A DNA stretch of 49,361 nt. Source: Candidatus Jordarchaeia archaeon (GTDB lineage: Archaea; Asgardarchaeota; Jordiarchaeia; Jordiarchaeales; Jordiarchaeaceae). Every line of letters begins with the position of its first letter. Within the stretch, counting starts at the first letter, position 1. A program made the position numbers and the translations under genes. The notes under the pieces were generated by a model. That model was not told the origin of the DNA and did no database searches. It worked only from the letters and a program-made list of their open reading frames with translations. The DNA is taken from NCBI GenBank assembly GCA_029856435.1, contig JAHQXB010000042.1, positions 1 through 49,361 on the forward strand, read 5' to 3'. Of the stretch, positions 16,543-25,429 are shown piece by piece.

Positions 16543-17811
16543 ATGATTGAAGCTATGAAAACCCAGTCAGAAGTAAACATAGGAACCACTGGGCATGTAG
16601 ACCACGGAAAAACTACTTTGGTTCAAGCTTTATCTGGTGAGTGGACAGACAGACACAGCGAGGAGAAAAGAAGAGGCATCTCCATAAAACTCGGCTACGC
16701 CGATGCAATAATCTTGAAATGTCCAAATTGCCCACCACCAGAATGTTACACAACTGCGGCGATGGCTAAGAGTAACAAATGCCCACACTGTGAATCAGAT
16801 TTAGTCTTCGTCCGCCGCATATCCTTCGCTGACTCCCCCGGACACGAAGCCCTTATGGCTACCATGATAAGCGGAGCGGCTCTTGTAGATGGGGCTATAC
16901 TGGTTATAGCTGCTAATGAGCCGTGCCCCCAACCCCAGACCAGAGAACATTTTGCAGCTCTTCAGATCATTGGGGTAAAAAATCTTATTATTGTTCAGAA
17001 CAAGATTGAACTTGTTTCCAGAGAGAAGGCTTTAGAAAATTATCGCCAAATTTTAGATTTCGTGAAAGGCACCGAGGCAGAAAATGTACAAATTATTCCA
17101 GTTTCAGCTGTTTTTAAAGCGAATCTTGATGTTTTAATTGATGCGATGGAAAGGATTATTCCGACTCCAAAAAGAGATCTAACAAAACCTATGCGTATGT
17201 ATGTAGCAAGATCATTTGAAGTTAATAAGCCTGGAACTCCTCCGGAGGAGCTTAAAGGAGGGGTAATTGGAGGCTCAATAATTCAGGGAAGCGTAAAGGT
17301 TGGTGATGAGATAGAGATTAGGCCTGGGCTGAGGGTTGATGTTGGAGGCAGTGTCAGATATGAGCCTTTATTTACAGAGGTTACAAGCATTCAAGCGGGT
17401 GAAGGTGTAATGCTAGAAGAAGCAAAACCTGGTGGTCTGATTGGTTTGGGAACTAAACTGGATCCCTCCTTAACAAAGGCTGATGGGATGGTGGGCAGTG
17501 TAGCTGGGCGCCCGGGAACACTCCCACCAATGATAGATAGCTTTAGTATTGAAGTTAACCTTTTGGAGAGAGTTGTAGGCAGTGTAGACTTGTCAAAAGT
17601 TGAACCAATAGCTTCGAAGGAGCCTTTAATGTTAAATATTGGGCCCACTGCAACTGTGGGAACCTCAACTGCGGTTAGCAATGGGCTTGTGAAAATTTCT
17701 TTGAGAAGACCTGTGGTTGCGGAGGAAGGGCAGAGAATTGCTATTAGCCGAAGAATTGCGGGCCGTTGGAGACTGATTGGATGGGGACTAATAACTCAAA
17801 CCCAGTCTTGA
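16543..17811 (+). CDS. eif2g: Translation initiation factor aIF2 gamma subunit
   Basis: The GTPase core of aIF2, which carries initiator Met-tRNA to the small ribosomal subunit, has 422 residues from ATG 16543. G1 is GHVDHGKTT (17-25), G3 is DSPGH (97-101), G4 is QNKIE, and the archaeal/eukaryotic zinc knuckle is C60-x2-C63 ... C80-x2-C83 (CPNC, CPHC). Two beta-barrel domains follow. The frame is open back to TTG 16498. AGGAGG at 16510-16515 lies 27 bases before ATG 16543, with no ATG, GTG or TTG at normal spacing, so the start signal is odd. The length before VNIGTTGHVDHG favours 16543 (16555 is possible). The PIN gene overlaps its end. Confidence 0.93.
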   Translation: MIEAMKTQSEVNIGTTGHVDHGKTTLVQALSGEWTDRHSEEKRRGISIKLGYADAIILKCPNCPPPECYTTAAMAKSNKCPHCESDLVFVRRISFADSPGHEALMATMISGAALVDGAILVIAANEPCPQPQTREHFAALQIIGVKNLIIVQNKIELVSREKALENYRQILDFVKGTEAENVQIIPVSAVFKANLDVLIDAMERIIPTPKRDLTKPMRMYVARSFEVNKPGTPPEELKGGVIGGSIIQGSVKVGDEIEIRPGLRVDVGGSVRYEPLFTEVTSIQAGEGVMLEEAKPGGLIGLGTKLDPSLTKADGMVGSVAGRPGTLPPMIDSFSIEVNLLERVVGSVDLSKVEPIASKEPLMLNIGPTATVGTSTAVSNGLVKISLRRPVVAEEGQRIAISRRIAGRWRLIGWGLITQTQS

Positions 17812-18197
17812 AGGTGATTTTAGACACAAACTTTCTTATGGTTCCATTCGAAATAGGAATAAATATAATTTCAGAGTTGGATAGGTTAATCAAGCAAAAT
17901 TACGAGATTATTATTCTCAAAGGAACAATTGATGAGCTGAAGGGGCTATCTCAAAATCCTAAACTAAAGATTAGAAGAGCTGCAAAACTTGCCCTAGAAA
18001 TGGCTGAGAGGTACAAGGTTGTGGAACTAGCAAACCAAAATGGGAATCTCGATGATTTAATTGTCAAATTTTCAAAAAGCATGTATTGTGTTGTGGCAAC
18101 TAATGACCGCAATTTACGAAGAAAACTTAAGTCTGAGGGAATACCAACAATATTTGTACGTCAAAAATCACATTTACAGATGGAGGGCCACCTGTGA
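17781..18197 (+). CDS. PIN-domain nuclease, Fcf1/Utp24-like
   Basis: This protein of about 138 residues is a single PIN domain. VILDTNFLMVP holds the first catalytic Asp, GTIDELKGL the central Glu, and VVATNDRNLRRKL the later Asp, with the family ending IPTIFVRQKSHL. This ending and the place next to aIF2 gamma match the archaeal Fcf1-like group, related to the eukaryotic nuclease of 18S rRNA maturation. A role in rRNA processing is inferred. The start at ATG 17781 lies inside the aIF2 gamma gene (31-base overlap). A TTG at 17808 or GTG at 17814 would give the shorter form typical of PIN proteins. Confidence 0.85.
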   Translation: MGTNNSNPVLKVILDTNFLMVPFEIGINIISELDRLIKQNYEIIILKGTIDELKGLSQNPKLKIRRAAKLALEMAERYKVVELANQNGNLDDLIVKFSKSMYCVVATNDRNLRRKLKSEGIPTIFVRQKSHLQMEGHL

Positions 18198-18621
18198 GCT
18201 TTAATTAATGATTATAGGATTTCAAGATTTCACAAAAAAAGAATCGTGTCTGTTAGAAGAAACTAAAAAATAGGAAAAGGACATGTTGGCAGCTGTCGCG
18301 ATGGGAAGTTGGGGCATTAAGCTTTAAATGCTTTAAGAAGAGACCGTTTTTCTCTCTTTTGATTGGACTTCGCCATGGTAGAAAAAAACCTAAACAATCC
18401 TCATTCTTGGAAAAAGGGGTGTAAAAAAAGCCAGACTTGGTTCCATAACTTAAAAAATGCGAAAAATTTAATTTACTCCAAATTTAAATAGCGTTATCCT
18501 TAAAAATGCTCTAAAGCCTGTAAAAAACGTAATCCCGAAATTTAGGGGATAAAACCGCACAATAAAATCTTTTGATGATAATTATAATCATACTTGCTTG
18601 TTGCACAGGTGATTGAAAAGT
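18198..18621. other. Intergenic region with terminator-like hairpin and rpo7 promoter
   Basis: No gene is recognised in about 420 bases. A hairpin AAGAGA/TCTCTT (18338-18358) followed by a T-run may end the aIF2 gamma-PIN transcript. GCATT/AATGC lies just upstream. Near the right end, GGGATAAAACC (about 18546-18556) and AATTATAATC are TATA-like boxes that could drive the long Rpo7 operon. Confidence 0.4.
18338..18362 (+). terminator. Possible transcription terminator
   Basis: A 6-bp stem with a 9-base loop (AAGAGA ... TCTCTT) is followed by T-rich sequence. Archaeal termination depends mainly on T-runs, so this is only suggestive. Confidence 0.3.
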
Positions 18622-19266
18622 ATGTACGAAATAATCAGTCTTGTGGACACCGTTCGCATACCGCCGGAAAAATTTGGCGAACCAATAGAAAAGGTAGCTA
18701 TGGAGATTTTAATAAAAGAATACGAAGGGATCATTGACCCAGACCTAGGGGTAGTCATATGTGTTGTAGACGTGGAGAATGTAGAAGCGGGCAAATTAAT
18801 TCCGGGAGACGGAGCTGCCTTCCATAAAGTAGTTTTTAGTGTACTCACATTCAAACCCATACAACATGAAATAGTTGAGGGAGAGGTGGTTGAGGTTGTG
18901 GATTTTGGAGCATTTATCCGATTAGGCCCCCTTGATGGGTTATGCCACGTTAGCCAAATCACTGATGACTTTATTTCCTACGATTCCAAGAGATCCGCTC
19001 TGATAGGAAAAGAAACTGGTCGTATAATACAAGAAAATGATAAGGTGAGGGCGAGAATTGTCGCGGTTTCCATCGGTGGGGGGATAAGGAGCGGCAAGTT
19101 AGGATTAACGATGCGCCAACCTTTCTTGGGTAAATTAGAGTGGATAGAGGAAGAACTTCGCGGTGCTAAGGAAGAAGTAAAAGAAAAGGAAGAGGTAGAA
19201 GAAGTCAAAGAAACGAAACCTGTGGCTAAAAAGGCAAAAAAGAAGAAAAAGGCGAAAAAAGCATAG
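18622..19266 (+). CDS. rpoE: DNA-directed RNA polymerase subunit Rpo7 (RpoE')
   Basis: The protein has 214 residues. The N-terminal tip domain (MYEIISLVDTVRIPPEKFG ... 1-80) is followed by an S1/OB domain (about 82-165; GEVVEVVDFGAFIRLGPLDGLCHVSQI). Rpo7 forms the stalk of archaeal RNA polymerase with Rpo4 and binds the emerging transcript. The family is usually about 180-190 residues. Here a long charged tail (from about 172: EEELRGAKEEV, then KAKKKKKAKKA) is added, acidic first and lysine-rich last, and probably disordered. AGGTGAT eight bases before ATG 18622 sets the start. It is the first gene of an operon reaching Pcc1 at 25219. Confidence 0.93.
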   Translation: MYEIISLVDTVRIPPEKFGEPIEKVAMEILIKEYEGIIDPDLGVVICVVDVENVEAGKLIPGDGAAFHKVVFSVLTFKPIQHEIVEGEVVEVVDFGAFIRLGPLDGLCHVSQITDDFISYDSKRSALIGKETGRIIQENDKVRARIVAVSIGGGIRSGKLGLTMRQPFLGKLEWIEEELRGAKEEVKEKEEVEEVKETKPVAKKAKKKKKAKKA

Positions 19267-19280
19267 TAGAAGGGGTTTAA

Positions 19281-19466
19281 ATGAAGGAAAAGGCCTGTAA
19301 AATTTGTCACCTCATAGTTACAGGGCAGACATGCCCCAATTGCAAATCTTCTGCTTTATCCACAGAATATAGTGGCGTGGTCATAATTTTTGATGCTAAT
19401 AACTCCCAAATAGCAGAAAAGCTGCAAATAAAAAATAAAGGGAAATATGCGCTAAGAGTCAGGTGA
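19281..19466 (+). CDS. spt4: Transcription elongation factor Spt4 (RpoE'')
   Basis: The protein has 61 residues with a C4 zinc ribbon (CKIC ... CPNC) and the Spt4 core (SGVVIIFDANNSQIAEKLQIKNKGKYALRV). Spt4 pairs with Spt5/NusG and holds RNA polymerase in processive elongation. It lies 14 bases after the rpo7 stop and 11 bases before the next gene, an order conserved in many archaea. Identity is firm. Confidence 0.93.
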   Translation: MKEKACKICHLIVTGQTCPNCKSSALSTEYSGVVIIFDANNSQIAEKLQIKNKGKYALRVR

Positions 19467-19477
19467 GGTTTTAAACA

Positions 19478-20005
19478 TTGGAAACAGTTCGAGACCTAGT
19501 CCTCCCTGCCAGACTCAGGGATAGACTTAAAGAGCCCTTCGGCATCCTTCTGAGAGGCAAGCATCCCCAAACATCACTTAAGGCTAAAGAGATAATACTG
19601 GAGAAAATGCCGCCCAAGCTGGTAGCTGTAGGAGACATAGTAACTAGAAATCTAATTGAGGTGGGGCTAGTTCCCGATATCTGTATAATTGACGGAAAAA
19701 CATTGAGGACAGTAAATGAGAATGTAAGCCTACCAAACAGTGTTCAGATGAAGATAAAGAATCCAGCGGCAATGATTAGTGCAGGAGTATGGAATATATT
19801 GAAAAAAGCCTATGATTCAAATGTCCCAATAGAAATATTCGTTGAAGGTGAAGAAGACCTGCTCACCATGCCAGCCATTCTTCTTGCACCGGACAAATCC
19901 TTAGTAATTTATGGCCAACCCAAAGAGGGACTGGTCATAGTCGAAGTGGACAATAATAAAAAAGAAGAAGTAAAAGATATCATAAGCCATATGGAGGCCA
20001 TCTAA
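19478..20005 (+). CDS. GTP-dependent dephospho-CoA kinase (DUF359)
   Basis: The protein has 175 residues of the archaeal DUF359 family, shown in Thermococcus to be the GTP-dependent dephospho-CoA kinase that completes coenzyme A synthesis. Conserved pieces are RLKEPFGILL, VAVGDIVTRNLIEVGLVPDICIIDGKT, NPAAMISAGVWN and IFVEGEEDLLTMPAILLAP. The TTG start at 19478 has AGGTGAGG upstream. Its stop overlaps the eS24 start by one base. The Spt4-DUF359-eS24-eS27 order is a common archaeal arrangement and supports the call. Confidence 0.9.
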   Translation: METVRDLVLPARLRDRLKEPFGILLRGKHPQTSLKAKEIILEKMPPKLVAVGDIVTRNLIEVGLVPDICIIDGKTLRTVNENVSLPNSVQMKIKNPAAMISAGVWNILKKAYDSNVPIEIFVEGEEDLLTMPAILLAPDKSLVIYGQPKEGLVIVEVDNNKKEEVKDIISHMEAI

Positions 20006-20355
20006 TGGAAATAAGTATAACTTCAAGAAAAGAAAATCCACTACTCGAACGTGAAGAAATAACATTCATAGTAGACCACGACTCACAAGGAACACCCTCA
20101 ATAGAGGAAGTGAGAAATAAGCTAGCAGCAATCCTAGCAGCTGACATACAAAAACTGTACATTAAAAATATTAAATCAGAGTACGGAATGACTCGATCAA
20201 AAGGAACAGCAAGATTATACAAAACCGTAGAGAGAGCCAAACAACTGGAACAAAAACACATAATAATGAGGAATCTAGGAGAAAAAGTAGTTAAAGAAAA
20301 AAAGAAAGAGGGACCAGCAAAACCAGCAAAACCAGCAAAACCAAAAACTAAGTAG
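20005..20355 (+). CDS. rps24e: Small ribosomal subunit protein eS24
   Basis: The protein has 116 residues. The eS24 core is clear: EISITSRKENPLLEREEITFIVDH, then TPSIEEVRNKLAAILAAD and YIKNIKSEYGMTRSKGTARLY. The tail is extended by three PAK repeats (about 105-113), built from a 9-base repeat near 20318-20344, probably disordered. The ATG shares a base with the preceding stop (TAATG), indicating translational coupling. Confidence 0.93.
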   Translation: MEISITSRKENPLLEREEITFIVDHDSQGTPSIEEVRNKLAAILAADIQKLYIKNIKSEYGMTRSKGTARLYKTVERAKQLEQKHIIMRNLGEKVVKEKKKEGPAKPAKPAKPKTK

Positions 20356-20386
20356 GAAGCGGAATAATTTCTTGGAGGTATTCTGA

Positions 20387-20575
20387 TTGAGTAAGTATTA
20401 TAAAATAAGTGGAAACAAGTTAGAGAAATTGAAAACTCCATGCCCAAGATGTGGGGATGGCTATTGGATGGCTGAGCATTACGATCGTTTTAGTTGTGGA
20501 AAATGTGGCTATACGGAGTTCAAAAAAAGAGAAAGCAAGGAGAACGAAAAGGAGAGTTCTAGTGGGGCTGGCTAG
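20387..20575 (+). CDS. rps27ae: Small ribosomal subunit protein eS31 (S27ae)
   Basis: The protein has 62 residues with the C4 zinc finger CPRC (about 19-22) and CGKC (about 37-40), separated by [14 protein letters not shown], diagnostic of S27ae. In eukaryotes it is made fused to ubiquitin; here it stands alone. GGAGGT six bases before TTG 20387 makes this a well-supported TTG start. A short Glu/Ser/Lys tail ends the protein. It sits between eS24 and Kae1 in the long operon. Confidence 0.92.
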   Translation: MSKYYKISGNKLEKLKTPCPRCGDGYWMAEHYDRFSCGKCGYTEFKKRESKENEKESSSGAG

Positions 20576-20720
20576 CCATAGATTTTCGGTATATTTCTAA
20601 GTTCACAAATTTATATTTTATTATTCACTTTTTGGCGGGTAGTAAAGAATAGGACTTGAACACATTCCAATTTGATTTTTTTGAAGGCCGACTAACTCGC
20701 TTCTTGGTTGGGGATTGAGT

Positions 20721-21772
<1,052 letters not shown>

Positions 21773-22396
21773 TTGCTGTACAAAAAGGGCGCCGAAGCAT
21801 ACTTGTACAAAGAGGAATGTTGCGGTAGAAAGGTGATTGTAAAGAGGAGAATACCTAAATCATACAGAGTGCCGCAACTTGACGAAAAACTGAGATACGA
21901 CCGTACCGTAAAGGAGGCCCGCCTACTTTCAGACGCAAGAAAAGCAGGTGTTCCAACTCCCATGATTTACTTCATAGATCTTGAAGAAGCTACGATTGTA
22001 ATGGATTTTATAGAGGGAGAGCAGGTTAAGACAATTATTCAAAACATGGAGGAACGGGAGAAAAAGGATCTTTTTACCCATATTGGAATGTTAATCGGCC
22101 GTCTACACAATGCAGGTATTATACATGGAGACCTCACTACCTCTAATATGCTCCTTAGCAACTCCAAAGTATACTTTATTGACTTCGGATTGGGTGATTA
22201 CTCCGTCGCTGTTGAGGATCAAGGAGTTGACCTCCACCTTATGCGCAGAGCACTCCAAAGCACCCATTATTCCTATGCAGAAGCCGGCTTCGCAGCGGTT
22301 CTTGAGGGCTACAAAAGAGCTACAAGTAAATCAGAGGAGGTTATTGAAAGACTATACGAAATTGAGAAGAGGGGAAGGTACCATAGAGAAAGATGA
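21773..22396 (+). CDS. bud32: KEOPS kinase/ATPase Bud32
   Basis: The protein has 207 residues, a small RIO-like kinase fold. It shows the N-terminal GAEAYLY, VIVKRRIPKSYRVPQLDEKLRYDRTVKEARLL (family signature region, about 20-52), the catalytic loop HGDLTTSNML (about 123-132) and IDFGLGDYS (about 143-151). Bud32 is an ATPase that supports Kae1 in t6A formation. In several archaea the two are fused; here TTG 21773 directly follows the kae1 stop, so they are separate but coupled. GGAGGGTG about 11 bases upstream can serve it. The C-terminal tail (KRGRYHRER) is basic, as usual. Confidence 0.92.
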   Translation: MLYKKGAEAYLYKEECCGRKVIVKRRIPKSYRVPQLDEKLRYDRTVKEARLLSDARKAGVPTPMIYFIDLEEATIVMDFIEGEQVKTIIQNMEEREKKDLFTHIGMLIGRLHNAGIIHGDLTTSNMLLSNSKVYFIDFGLGDYSVAVEDQGVDLHLMRRALQSTHYSYAEAGFAAVLEGYKRATSKSEEVIERLYEIEKRGRYHRER

Positions 22397-22401
22397 AATA
22401 A

Positions 22402-23007
22402 ATGAGTGAAGGAAGTGGCAATGTGGATAGAAGGAAAACGGTATTTTTTGCAACAAGCAATATTGGTAAAGTTGAAGAAGCAGAAATAACACTGAAGGAG
22501 TATGGTATACTTCTTTTACATTTACCCATGAAACTCATAGAAATACAGTCAGACAACCTAGAGGAAATAGCAGTATTCAGTGCTCAAAAGGCATGGGAAA
22601 ACCAAGGAAAACCCTTATTTGTGGAAGACGCAGGCCTATTCATAAAGGAGCTGAATGGGTTTCCAGGGCCATACTCATCATACGTTTTCAAAACGATCTC
22701 CAATGAAGGAATATTAAAATTAATGTCAGATAAGAGGAATAGAGCAGCCTATTTTCAATCCGTAATAGCCTTCTGTAACGGTAAAAGTACAACAACCTTC
22801 AAAGGTGAAGTGAGGGGCAAAATAAGCAAAGAAATACGCGGGGGACATGGATTTGGGTTTGACCCAATATTTATCCCTGAGGAGGGAGACGGAAGAACCT
22901 TTGGGGAAATGGATATTTCTGAAAAAACGGCTATTTCCCACAGAACGAAAGCCTTAAAGAAATTTGCCGAGTGGATTAAATCACTAGATTATTCGAAATT
23001 TATTTAA
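22402..23007 (+). CDS. rdgB: XTP/dITP pyrophosphatase (RdgB/HAM1 family)
   Basis: The protein has 201 residues. ATSNIGKVEEAE (about 17-28) is the substrate-binding start, FVEDAGLFIKELNGFPGPYSSYV (about 74-96) holds catalytic acidic residues, and GHGFGFDPIFIPE and EKTAISHRTKAL complete the family pattern. The enzyme removes deaminated purine nucleotides (ITP, XTP, dITP) by hydrolysis to the monophosphate and PPi. The start is ATG 22402, five bases after bud32; GTG 22420, behind GGAAGTGG, is also possible. Coupling to KEOPS genes is common in archaea. Confidence 0.92.
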   Translation: MSEGSGNVDRRKTVFFATSNIGKVEEAEITLKEYGILLLHLPMKLIEIQSDNLEEIAVFSAQKAWENQGKPLFVEDAGLFIKELNGFPGPYSSYVFKTISNEGILKLMSDKRNRAAYFQSVIAFCNGKSTTTFKGEVRGKISKEIRGGHGFGFDPIFIPEEGDGRTFGEMDISEKTAISHRTKALKKFAEWIKSLDYSKFI

Positions 23008-23054
23008 GGATGGTTACTATCTCTATCCCTACAAAAAAGAACAGAGGATTAATA

Positions 23055-23510
23055 ATGGCAAGAATGCACTCAAAGTCGAAGGGAAAGTCGGGGTCTACTA
23101 GGCCTCCCGTGCTAAAGCCACCAGAATGGTTTGACCGCACGCCTGAATGGGTAACAGACAAGATAATTGAACTTGGAAAAGCGGGACAACCACCATCAAT
23201 GATTGGATTAATTTTGAGAGACCAGTATGGAGTACCTCTAGTTAAAGCAATAATAGGCAAATCCATTACACAAGTATTGGCTGAGAACGGTTTAGCGCCT
23301 TCCATGCCTGAACCCTTAACCAATCTTATAAAAAAGGCAAACACCATAAGAAAACATTTGGAGGAGAACCCTAAAGATCTACATTCAAAAAGGGGATTAC
23401 AGGAAACCGAATCAAAAATTCACAGATTATCAAAGTATTACAAGAGGCGCAAAATTTTACCACCAGACTGGAGATACGAACCTGAAAGAGCAGCCACTCT
23501 AATAAGGTAA
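23055..23510 (+). CDS. rps15: Small ribosomal subunit protein uS15 (eukaryotic S13 type)
   Basis: The protein has 151 residues, starting MARMHSKSKGKSGSTRP as in archaeal uS15. Other conserved segments are PPEWFDRTPEWV, PPSMIGLILRDQYGVP, LPPDWRYEP and a Leu/Lys-rich C-terminal helix region. It binds 16S rRNA at the central-domain junction. The frame runs back to 23010, but homology and AGAGGAT place the start at ATG 23055. It is followed four bases later by the DHH gene. Confidence 0.93.
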   Translation: MARMHSKSKGKSGSTRPPVLKPPEWFDRTPEWVTDKIIELGKAGQPPSMIGLILRDQYGVPLVKAIIGKSITQVLAENGLAPSMPEPLTNLIKKANTIRKHLEENPKDLHSKRGLQETESKIHRLSKYYKRRKILPPDWRYEPERAATLIR

Positions 23511-23514
23511 ACGA

Positions 23515-24993
23515 GTGTGGGATAAGAGGACTTTGAGTGAAAAACTTTCAAGACTATACGAACAATGCAAAAAAGTTTCTGAGAAGATACTAGAAGCTTG
23601 TGAAAAAGACTTATTCTTCCGCATAATATCTCACCTTGACGCAGACGGCATAGCCGCCGCCAGCATAACATCTTCCTTTCTTCTTAAACGCAAGGCACGC
23701 TTCCATCTCAGAATAGTTCAGCAATTGAGGGAAGAAAATCTCCGCGAAATCAAAGATTCCAAGGATAGCGTATTTATCTTTACCGATCTAGGCAGTGGCC
23801 AGATAGGAATTATCGAAAAAAACCTTCCACCGGATTCCGTTATAATAATAGACCATCATCCTCCAGAAAAAGAAACCACAATAATTCAGGCAAATCCCCA
23901 TCTAGCTGGCATTGATGGGGCCACAGAAATTAGTGGTTCAGGAGTCGCCTACCTAATAGCTAAAAGTATAGATGAGTCAAACATGAAATATGCGCCCCTC
24001 GCAGTTGTGGGTGCACTTGGAGACAGACAGGACAAGGGGGAACAACACCGATTATTCGGAGTTAATACCGAGATAGTAAAGGATGGAATAAATCAGGGTG
24101 TACTCGAGGAAACCACGGGAGTTCGTCTTTTTGGAAGAGAAACACGCCCCATAGCTATGGCCTTGGAGTACACCACGGACCCCTTCATACCTGGCCTATC
24201 TGGAAACCATGGAGCTTGCCTCAAATTCCTAACGGAGAAGGTAAAAATCCCCCTAAAAGATAACGGTAACTGGAGAACAATATCTGACCTTACCCAAGAA
24301 GAGAAAACAAAACTAGTATCCGAACTAATCCAATACATGCTGGGACCAGCAGAAATGACCCCTGAAGAAGCACAAAGCATAGTAGGCGTAATATACATCC
24401 TACCAAAGGAAGAGAAGCAAACCCCACTTAGAGACGCTAGAGAATACTCAGCTTTACTAAATGCGTGCGGACGCATGAGAAAACCGGGCCTAGGAGTAGC
24501 CATATGTTTAGGGGACAGATCGAAAGCACTGGAAGAGGTGGAAAGCATCACCTCAGATTACCGTGAAAAACTGGCAGGGTACATGGGTTGGCTCACAAAA
24601 CCGGGAAACGTAATACAGGAGGAACACCTCCAGTATTTTCACGGAGGCAACCTCATAGACGACAGGATAATAGGGACAATAGCCTCAATAGCCATTTCCT
24701 CAGGTATAATCCCGCAAGACAAACCAGTATTTGCCTTCGCAGAATCCTCAGACGGAATGGTGAAAGTCTCTGCCAGAGCCACCGATTACCAAGTGCAACA
24801 GGGAATAGACCTAGGATCTGCTCTAAGAGCCGCAGTGAAAGAACTAAGCCCAGAAGGCACAGCCGGCGGCCATAACATCGCGGCGGGAGCACACATAGCC
24901 GCAGGCACGGAGACTAAACTATTACAACTTTTGAATAAGATAATAGAAAAACAGCTGAGTGGAAAAAATGGTCCAAATAAAGGCAAGCATTAG
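23515..24993 (+). CDS. DHH-family phosphoesterase, archaeal RecJ/GAN-like
   Basis: The protein has 492 residues. The DHH domain shows SHLDADGIAAASI (about 38-50), FTDLGSGQ, IDHHPPE (the DHH motif, about 113-119) and GALGDRQDKG. A long middle part is followed by a DHHA1-type end with GTAGGHNIAAGAHI (about 452-465). Archaeal members are single-strand 5'-exonucleases associated with GINS/CMG or RNA-directed enzymes. The location between uS15 and Pcc1 is conserved in many archaea. The start is GTG 23515. The last 26 bases overlap pcc1. Confidence 0.88.
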   Translation: MWDKRTLSEKLSRLYEQCKKVSEKILEACEKDLFFRIISHLDADGIAAASITSSFLLKRKARFHLRIVQQLREENLREIKDSKDSVFIFTDLGSGQIGIIEKNLPPDSVIIIDHHPPEKETTIIQANPHLAGIDGATEISGSGVAYLIAKSIDESNMKYAPLAVVGALGDRQDKGEQHRLFGVNTEIVKDGINQGVLEETTGVRLFGRETRPIAMALEYTTDPFIPGLSGNHGACLKFLTEKVKIPLKDNGNWRTISDLTQEEKTKLVSELIQYMLGPAEMTPEEAQSIVGVIYILPKEEKQTPLRDAREYSALLNACGRMRKPGLGVAICLGDRSKALEEVESITSDYREKLAGYMGWLTKPGNVIQEEHLQYFHGGNLIDDRIIGTIASIAISSGIIPQDKPVFAFAESSDGMVKVSARATDYQVQQGIDLGSALRAAVKELSPEGTAGGHNIAAGAHIAAGTETKLLQLLNKIIEKQLSGKNGPNKGKH

Positions 24994-25219
24994 CATAGAA
25001 TGCCAGAATCAGAAACGGGCAGAAATTATCACCAAATCATTAACACCAGACAACAAGCCACTGCCGGAAAACATTTCGATTGATATGTCCTTTAAGGGTA
25101 GGAAGGTCAAAATAGTTGTGGAATGCATTTGTAAGATAGAAACTTTCATTTCCACATTAGATGATATACTTGCAAGTATATGCCTAACTGAAAGCCTAAT
25201 CTCTCTCTCCGAGAAGTGA
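24968..25219 (+). CDS. pcc1: KEOPS subunit Pcc1
   Basis: The protein of about 83 residues has the Pcc1 pattern: a beta-alpha-beta-beta-alpha fold, with IKASISIECQNQKRAEIITKSLTPDN, then ISIDMSFKGRKVKIVVEC and an ending helix (TFISTLDDILASICLTESLI). Pcc1 dimerises and bridges Kae1 units in KEOPS. The ATG at 24968 overlaps the DHH gene. Together with kae1 and bud32, three of four core KEOPS genes are in this operon; Cgi121 is not in the window. The call rests on fold pattern and context. Confidence 0.85.
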   Translation: MVQIKASISIECQNQKRAEIITKSLTPDNKPLPENISIDMSFKGRKVKIVVECICKIETFISTLDDILASICLTESLISLSEK

Positions 25220-25232
25220 GAATAGGGGATGG

Positions 25233-25373
25233 CTAGACTTTGGATTTTTTCTCTTTTGTCCATGTTTGCTGACATTTTAAACACTTATAAGTGTACTTAA
25301 AACCTCTAGGTATTGGTTGCTTCACCACCACATCCACTTCAGTTGAACCACACCTAATACATTTTTCAGACAT
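25233..25373 (-). CDS. 46-residue zinc-ribbon protein
   Basis: This short gene encodes a tiny protein with two CxxC pairs: CIRC (about 5-8) and CLKC (about 35-38), separated by a basic stretch with KQPIPRGFKYTY. This is a standalone zinc ribbon, resembling the nucleic-acid-binding ribbons of transcription and ribosomal proteins; I cannot name a family. It begins 57 bases after the eS1 stop on the same strand, so it is probably cotranscribed with rps3ae, and it converges on pcc1 with a 13-base gap. GAGGTG lies about 16 bases upstream of the ATG. The even spacing of cysteines and full open frame argue that it is real. Confidence 0.65.
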   Translation of the reverse strand: MSEKCIRCGSTEVDVVVKQPIPRGFKYTYKCLKCQQTWTKEKKSKV

Positions 25374-25429
25374 TTTCCCCACACACCTCACTTAAAAATC
25401 TTAAAACCTAGGAGACGAGTCCAAGTATT

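Noticed and set aside
20312..20350. Short tandem repeat as a mobile or CRISPR-like element
   Set aside because: The 9-base repeats are in-frame codons for PAK repeats at the eS24 C-terminus.
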